36,223 bases of DNA. Source: Thermodesulfovibrionia bacterium. GTDB lineage: Bacteria > Nitrospirota > Thermodesulfovibrionia > UBA6902. Both the position numbers and the translations under genes were made by a program. The stretch covers positions 1 through 36,223 of the forward strand of contig JAUSMY010000001.1 of the NCBI GenBank assembly GCA_030646035.1, written 5' to 3'. Below, piece by piece: positions 32,493-36,223 of the stretch (positions within the stretch are counted from its first letter, which is position 1; each line of letters begins with the position of its first letter). The notes under the pieces are model-generated. The model ran no database searches and was not told where the DNA came from. It saw only the letters and a program-made list of their open reading frames with translations.

Positions 32493-34031
32493 ATGAGGCA
32501 TATGGTTCAGAGTTTAATAAGGGTAGGTCAGTTTATCATTAATTCTCAGAGTATAGAACTTCTGCGCTTCAGGAACCAAAGATGCAATTTCTTCATTATT
32601 GTTTTTCTTTTTTTGTTTCCGGTCGTTATATGTCCGGCTATGGCAGGGGCTGAGGCACAGCCATATGTCGTAAAGGATATAAACAGTTCCCCTCTTGATT
32701 CGTCTCCTGCAAATTTGACCAATGTTAACGGAGTGCTCTTTTTTAAGGCTTATGACTCAATGAATGGGTTTGAGCTGTGGAAGAGCAATGGCACTGAAGG
32801 AGTGACCGTGCTGGTGAAGGATATCAATCCAGGCGCAAGTGGTTCGTATCCGGAAAACCTTACCAATATCAATGGTGTACTGTATTTTACGGCTGATGAC
32901 GGAACGAATGGGGATGAGCTGTGGAAGAGCGACGGGACTGAAGGAGGAACCGTGCTGGTGAAAGACATCAGGCTCGGTGCAGATAGTTCGGGTATCTCAT
33001 ATGTTACTGATGTAAATGGCGTTCTGTATTTTCAGGTTAATGACGGAACGCACGGGTATGAGCTTTGGAAGAGCGATGGCACAACAGCAGGGACCGTGCA
33101 GGTAAAGGATATTGACCCCGGCACAAATGGTTCGTATCCGATGTATATGATTAATTTCAACGGAGTGCTGTATTTTAATGCCAATGATGGATCTAATGGA
33201 TTTGAATTATGGAAGAGCGACGGGACAGCAGCAGGGACCGTGTTGGTGAAGGACATTTATCCCGGCACAAGCGGTTCGTCTCCCGGATATATTACCAATG
33301 TCAACGGTGTGCTGTATTTTAATGCCAATGACGGAACTAACGGAACGGAACTGTGGAAGAGCAACGGGACAGCAGCAGGGACGGTGTTGGTTAATGACAT
33401 CAATCCCGGAGCTATCGGTTCGTCTCCCGGATATATTACCAATATAAACGGAGTGCTGTATTTTACGGCCGATGACGGAACTAACGGAATTGAACTGTGG
33501 AAGAGTGATGGTACAGCAGGAGGGACCGTGTTGGTTAAGGACATCAATCCCGGTGCTATCGGTTCGTCAAGTGATTTCAATCTTGTATATCCGGTCAATG
33601 TCAATGGTGTGTTGTATTTTACGGCCGATGACGGAATGAATGGGTATGAGCTGTGGAAGAGCGATGGGACTTTCACGGCGGCGACAGGGGTTCAAATCCC
33701 CTTGGGGACGCCAGCAATATTAAGGGGTTACGGCAACGTAGCCCCTATTCTTTTTGCCTGCTGTCGTCATTTTGTCGTCACTTTTGCTTTCAAGGTACCT
33801 GGATCTATGGCCCTGATAGCATCCCGAAGATCATCTGTTGCAAGATGTGCGTATCGTTGTGTCATACGCTGGTCCTTATGTCCGCAAAGCCGGGAGATGC
33901 GGTATAGATCTACTCCGGCCCTTACTAGAGAAGTGGCAAACTCATGTCTCAGGTCATGGAATCGAAAATCCTCGATCCCTGCACGTTCGCAGGCCCTCCT
34001 GAATGCAATACCAACCTGCCCACTTGTGTAG
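32493..34031 (+). CDS. ELWxxDGT repeat protein, truncated by an element junction
   Basis: A predicted exported protein. After a long charged N-region, a hydrophobic core (about 33-50, FFIIVFLFLFPVVICPAMA) precedes the repeats. Seven units of about 48 residues begin at residue 60, each running VKDI.PG, NGVLYF.A.DGTNG, ELWKSDGT..GTVL. Such repeats occur in large surface or secreted beta-propeller-like proteins. The seventh unit is cut at ELWKSDGT (33671), where a tRNA-Glu half begins. The open frame then continues for about 120 codons as a meaningless tail that runs antisense over the integrase. The genuine coding part is therefore 32493-33671, with the C terminus lost. GGGG lies about ten bases before the ATG. 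Confidence 0.75.
   Translation: MRHMVQSLIRVGQFIINSQSIELLRFRNQRCNFFIIVFLFLFPVVICPAMAGAEAQPYVVKDINSSPLDSSPANLTNVNGVLFFKAYDSMNGFELWKSNGTEGVTVLVKDINPGASGSYPENLTNINGVLYFTADDGTNGDELWKSDGTEGGTVLVKDIRLGADSSGISYVTDVNGVLYFQVNDGTHGYELWKSDGTTAGTVQVKDIDPGTNGSYPMYMINFNGVLYFNANDGSNGFELWKSDGTAAGTVLVKDIYPGTSGSSPGYITNVNGVLYFNANDGTNGTELWKSNGTAAGTVLVNDINPGAIGSSPGYITNINGVLYFTADDGTNGIELWKSDGTAGGTVLVKDINPGAIGSSSDFNLVYPVNVNGVLYFTADDGMNGYELWKSDGTFTAATGVQIPLGTPAILRGYGNVAPILFACCRHFVVTFAFKVPGSMALIASRRSSVARCAYRCVIRWSLCPQSREMRYRSTPALTREVANSCLRSWNRKSSIPARSQALLNAIPTCPLV
32670..33671 (+). repeat. Tandem 144-base coding repeats (ELWxxDGT)
   Basis: Units begin at 32670, 32814, 32958, 33102, 33246, 33390 and 33534. The first six are exactly 144 bases; the seventh has a small insertion (FNLVYPVN) and stops after 138 bases at the element junction. 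Units 5-7 are the most alike, suggesting recent expansion. Confidence 0.9.
33670..33713 (+). other. Attachment site: 3' half of tRNA-Glu(TTC)
   Basis: The sequence reads anticodon loop CTTTCAC (33670-33676), anticodon stem 3' strand GGCGG, a variable loop, T arm AGGGG-TTCAAAT-CCCCT (33686-33702), acceptor 3' strand TGGGGAC, G and CCA (33703-33713). This matches bacterial tRNA-Glu with anticodon TTC from the anticodon loop to the encoded CCA. The 5' half is absent: the bases before 33670 are ELWxxDGT repeat. A terminator and integrase follow, so this is the att half carried by an integrative element with crossover in the anticodon loop. Confidence 0.88.
33723..33755 (+). terminator. Rho-independent terminator after the tRNA half
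   Basis: AGGGGTTACG (33723-33732), loop GCAA, CGTAGCCCCT (33737-33746, one G-T pair), then ATTCTTTTT. It lies ten bases after the CCA and would terminate a restored tRNA-Glu transcript. It also separates it from the convergent integrase. Confidence 0.8.
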
Positions 34032-34801
34032 GGTTTGCCATCTGCAGTACGGAAGATATACCCTTTACCATGTTTACGTATCCCTATGGCTTCCTTCATG
34101 ATCTGCCTTACAGTACTTGTCATTGGAATAGAGACCGGCTCATCATTTTTTGTCTTAGGGATTACGATACAGTCCATGCCAACCTCTACTTCCTCTATTG
34201 TCATCATGAGGATATTACCCTGCCTGAGGCCGGTCTGTAAGGCTACCGTAATAATTGGCTTAAGCCATGGCGGAAGTGCCAGATAAAGGCTCTGCTCTTC
34301 CCCCGGTTTAAAGTAACGGGTTCGTTTGTTATCCCCGCTTAGAGTTCTGATAACTTTTTTAACAGGGTTTTTTGTGCAGATCTCCCACTCATCTATTGCG
34401 ACACTGAATATCTTACTGAGTGACCAGAGTTCTTTTCTGAGTGTTGTGGGCAAGATAGTCTTTAGCCTTTTAGCCTTGTACCTGCTTAAGATAGCAGGAG
34501 TCACCTCGTCGATCAGCAGATTACCAAAATGGTTTTTAAAGTGCTTAGCTATCTGCTGGTAACGCTCCTTAGACCTTGGTGAGTATCCAGGTGCAACCTC
34601 ATCTGCAAAGCGGTCACAGACCTCTTGCATGGTGATCTTTTCGGGTTTATCAAAGAACGTACCTTGTACTATCTCATCTTTTGCTTTCAGGAAGAGGTGT
34701 TCGGCAAGCCTCTTATTACCAGTCTTTAGAGACCTGTCAATCCTTCTTCTATCGTGCCTAAATCTAAACCAGTATGTTTTACCTCTAAGGTACAGCCCCA
34801 T
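33767..34801 (-). CDS. Tyrosine recombinase/integrase
   Basis: A 344-residue phage-type integrase. It has an N-terminal arm-type DNA-binding domain (about 1-50, LYLRGKTYWFRFRHDRR), a core-binding domain (about 56-150) and a catalytic domain (about 165-330). The catalytic set is complete: Arg193 (TGLRQGNIL), Lys216 or Lys218 (PKTKND), His282 and Arg285 (HDLRHEFAT), His308 (LCGHKD) and Tyr317 (QRYAHL). The start is the ATG at 34801 with GGAGG eight bases upstream; an in-frame TTG at 34816 is the alternative. It begins one base after the excisionase-like gene. Direct repeats TGACGACA at its 3' end could be arm sites. It should act on the adjacent tRNA-Glu att site. Confidence 0.94.
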   Translation of the reverse strand: MGLYLRGKTYWFRFRHDRRRIDRSLKTGNKRLAEHLFLKAKDEIVQGTFFDKPEKITMQEVCDRFADEVAPGYSPRSKERYQQIAKHFKNHFGNLLIDEVTPAILSRYKAKRLKTILPTTLRKELWSLSKIFSVAIDEWEICTKNPVKKVIRTLSGDNKRTRYFKPGEEQSLYLALPPWLKPIITVALQTGLRQGNILMMTIEEVEVGMDCIVIPKTKNDEPVSIPMTSTVRQIMKEAIGIRKHGKGYIFRTADGKPYTSGQVGIAFRRACERAGIEDFRFHDLRHEFATSLVRAGVDLYRISRLCGHKDQRMTQRYAHLATDDLRDAIRAIDPGTLKAKVTTK

Positions 34802-34802
34802 A

Positions 34803-35033
34803 TCAATTACCTCCAATTCGATTTGAGGCCCTGGCCCGGGTTACAAGTTCATTATAACCCGTGTCAGCTTCTTTTTTTGAGGACTCAACCCAGGCCAGTA
34901 TGTCTTCATGGTCAAACCGGAGAGATCCATTAAGCTTTATGCAGGGGATCTGTCTTATTGCGGCCCACTGATAGATCGTTTTTTCCTTAACCTTGAGCAG
35001 ATTAGACAGTTCTTTAATTGTTAATAATTGCAT
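34803..35033 (-). CDS. Excisionase-like helix-turn-helix protein
   Basis: A 76-residue DNA-binding protein. LLTIKELSNLLKVKEKTIYQWAAIRQIPCIKL then LRFDHEDILAWVE is the HTH_17/MerR-like winged helix of excisionase (AlpA-type) proteins. Its last codons contain the ribosome site of the integrase gene, which begins one base after its stop, so both are made together. It probably directs excision and may repress the promoter region upstream (35034-35224). Its own ribosome site is weak. Confidence 0.88.
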   Translation of the reverse strand: MQLLTIKELSNLLKVKEKTIYQWAAIRQIPCIKLNGSLRFDHEDILAWVESSKKEADTGYNELVTRARASNRIGGN

Positions 35034-35111
35034 GTTTTCTAAATAGGCGATTTGTTACTACTTTTTGATAAAATTTCTGCCTTGTCTATATATAGCAACT
35101 TTTGATTTTTA

Positions 35112-35132
35112 TGTCACGCCACAACGTGTCAC
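35112..35132. promoter_or_regulatory. Direct/inverted repeats upstream of the excisionase gene
   Basis: TGTCAC occurs at 35112 and 35127 (15-base spacing), and CACG/CGTG form an inverted pair between them. This is AT-rich DNA 80-100 bases before the gene, suitable for Xis or regulator binding. Confidence 0.3.
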
Positions 35133-35210
35133 TATTTTAGGTTGATAATATTTATTTTTATAAAACAGCTTGTAATCCTTTACGGATGGTAGATAAAAAT
35201 ACATGGTGAG

Positions 35211-35224
35211 TAGTACGCGTACTA
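35211..35224. promoter_or_regulatory. Perfect 14-base palindrome
   Basis: TAGTACGCGTACTA, symmetric without spacer, lies about 25 bases before the point where IS3 orfB homology begins. It may be an operator of the integrative element or mark the recombination joint that removed the front of the IS. Confidence 0.35.
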
Positions 35225-35248
35225 TGACTTCAATGCGAGAAGTCGCAG

Positions 35249-35851
35249 GTGGCCAATGGAATTGTTGCCAAGACGGTAAAGAAGTTCAAAGCGACAACGA
35301 ATTCGAAGCATGATCTTCCTGTTGCCGAGAATCTTCTGAAACAGAACTTCGCGGCAGAGAAGCCTAACACAGTATGGGTTTCAGATATTACGTATATTTG
35401 GACCTTAGAGGGCTGGCTGTACCTTGCAGTGATCCTTGATCTATATTCCCGGCAGATAGTAGGATGGGCTATGAGTGACAGACTGACATCGGATTTTGTA
35501 GTTAAAGCCCTGTATCAGGCCATTGGGCATCGGCGCCCACCTTCAGGATGCATTATTCATTCTGACAGAGGGGTGCAGTATGCTAGTACTGATTTCCGAA
35601 AGGGGCTGGAGACCTTTGGCTTTATCCAGAGCATGAGCAGGAAGGGTAATTGTTACGACAATGCGGTTGCTGAGAGCTTTTTCCATACGTTAAAGATAGA
35701 GCATGTATATGATCACAAATATGAAACACGGGCAGAAGCCAGACAGAGCATATTCGAATATATTGAAATGTTCTATAATCGAATCAGAAGGCATTCAGCT
35801 CTGGGATATAAATCTCCGGTATCATTTGAACTGGAGGCTATGGCAGCCTAA
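35249..35851 (+). CDS. IS3-family transposase OrfB, 5'-truncated
   Basis: A 200-residue remainder of a protein normally about 280-290 long. It contains the whole integrase core with the DDE residues: the first Asp in WVSDITYI, the second in IIHSDRGVQYAS, and Glu in NAVAESFFHTLK. The C-terminal YNRIRRHSALGYKSPVSFE motif is typical of IS3. A stop lies in frame at 35225 and similarity begins near 35249, so the N-terminal HTH part and orfA are missing. The GTG used as start is only the first available codon. It is probably inactive on its own. The sequence style KFKATTNSKHDLPVAENLL is shared by the IS150/IS407-like branch. Confidence 0.85.
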   Translation: MANGIVAKTVKKFKATTNSKHDLPVAENLLKQNFAAEKPNTVWVSDITYIWTLEGWLYLAVILDLYSRQIVGWAMSDRLTSDFVVKALYQAIGHRRPPSGCIIHSDRGVQYASTDFRKGLETFGFIQSMSRKGNCYDNAVAESFFHTLKIEHVYDHKYETRAEARQSIFEYIEMFYNRIRRHSALGYKSPVSFELEAMAA

Positions 35852-35861
35852 CTGAACTTTG

Positions 35862-35886
35862 TGTCCGTTGAAGCAGGGGAACTTCA
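35862..35886 (+). repeat. Right terminal repeat of the truncated IS3-type element
   Basis: TGTCCGTTGAAG, then GGGG and a terminal CTTCA, ten bases after the orfB stop. It shares TGTCCG..GGGG..CA with the left-edge element (113-132) and ends in the CA expected of IS3-family ends. Confidence 0.5.
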
Positions 35887-36024
35887 AGGATATCCAACGA
35901 TCGTGAGATCCTTAAGAGAGGAGGATGGGAGCTTATCTCCAGGAAGGAAGGCCAGTCACATTATAAGAAGATTGGAGGGAAGAATTATTGGCGATTCTCA
36001 AAGAAGGTGAGGCAGAGGATATGA
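35887..36024 (+). pseudogene. C-terminal fragment of a gene interrupted by the IS
   Basis: Directly beyond the IS end a frame reads RISNDREILKRGGWELISRK, then EGQSHYKKIGGKNYWRFSKKVRQRI, and stops at 36022-36024. It has no start codon or ribosome site, as expected if the IS landed inside a gene. ILKRGGWELISRKEGQSHY faintly recalls the HicA toxin pattern (L...GW......GSH), but this is weak. Confidence 0.35.
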
Positions 36025-36223
36025 TATACACTTTTAAATTAATGAGTTACAGCGTAATTGTATATTTTTTTATTTGCAACTCGAAATTTGGGAGGCGATT
36101 TTTTCATCAGAATACTTCCCATCTTCCCCCTAATTCTATAACTTATTAATTTTAAATATTAATTTATATGTTTTATAGGGGGAAGTTGTGGGGGAACTAT
36201 GGGGGAAGATGGGGGAATTATGG
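36025..36223. repeat. AT-rich stretch with G5-run repeats
   Basis: No gene can be closed here. Four runs of five G (36178-36182, 36190-36194, 36201-36205, 36211-36215) are separated by 7, 6 and 5 bases, each run followed by AA. GGGGGAAGATGGG at 36201-36213 is repeated in inverted form at 36118-36130, with very AT-rich DNA between. It could form a G-quadruplex or a large cruciform, or begin a coding repeat (TGGGGGAA units). Confidence 0.5.

Noticed and set aside
32670-33671. Evenly spaced repeats considered as a CRISPR array or iterons
   Set aside because: The unit is 144 bases, in frame and translates to the ELWxxDGT repeat; there are no short repeats with unique spacers.
33672-34031. C-terminal tail of the long ELWxxDGT reading frame
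   Set aside because: It reads through the tRNA half, a terminator and antisense to the integrase. The sequence has no protein-like pattern and is a by-product of the junction.
35887-36024. Firm call as a HicA toxin
   Set aside because: Only a faint GW....GSH-like pattern is present, and the N-terminus is missing; kept as an unidentified fragment.

Overview
The window looks like chromosomal DNA of a Gram-negative, respiratory bacterium with many c-type hemes. It carries an RND efflux operon with an outer-membrane TolC component, two lipoproteins, an octaheme cytochrome, a GTP-type PEP carboxykinase, a persulfide dioxygenase-like enzyme and a SulP permease. Gene content and mid-GC codon use would fit Nitrospirota or a deltaproteobacterial-type lineage; this is inference, because no rRNA or ribosomal protein is present to place it.

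Layout. 1-132: the 5' end of an IS3-type orfA running off the left edge. 374-7960: housekeeping genes (ppnP, ettA, a cold-shock protein, an exported FKBP isomerase, a DedA protein, trpS with a site-2 protease, pckG). 7994-10179: an accessory patch with a MazF-type toxin/antitoxin pair, a possible small ORF with an ATT start, a protein with a helix-hairpin-helix-like stretch and a lipoprotein. 10270-13701: two coupled RNA methyltransferases diverging from an unrecognised 563-residue protein that reads as a kinase-like domain followed by a degenerate second copy. 13866-16133: a monoheme and an octaheme cytochrome c. 16384-19209: a membrane-anchored substrate-binding protein paired with a membrane diguanylate cyclase, bracketed by two copies of the 3' end of the next gene. 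19330-23676: rhodanese/metallo-beta-lactamase fusion, flavin-type oxidase-fold protein, SulP permease, AlkD-like glycosylase. 23846-25202: AT-rich accessory DNA with a PD-(D/E)XK nuclease-like gene lacking a canonical start codon, and an antitoxin with only the first 31 codons of its toxin. 25208-31707: a DUF4149 membrane protein and a DUF3617-adaptor-RND-TolC operon. 31836-33671: a small exported protein and a repeat protein of ELWxxDGT type.

At 33670 the ELWxxDGT gene stops inside its seventh repeat and is joined directly to the 3' half of a tRNA-Glu(TTC), starting in the anticodon loop and ending in CCA. A terminator, a tyrosine integrase and an excisionase-like HTH gene follow. This is a junction of an integrative element. 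Because the 5' half of the tRNA is missing, it is not an ordinary integration into tRNA-Glu. The element is then interrupted by a 5'-truncated IS3 orfB. The window ends in AT-rich DNA flanked by G5-run repeats.

How the genes may work together: the rhodanese/persulfide dioxygenase, SulP permease and multiheme cytochromes suggest sulfur and electron-transfer metabolism. The binding-protein/diguanylate-cyclase pair suggests a periplasmic ligand signal converted to c-di-GMP. The strongest leads are the tRNA-half junction, the tandem kinase-like protein, the two genes that appear to need ATA or ATT starts, and the two places where short copies of a neighbouring gene end flank inserted genes.
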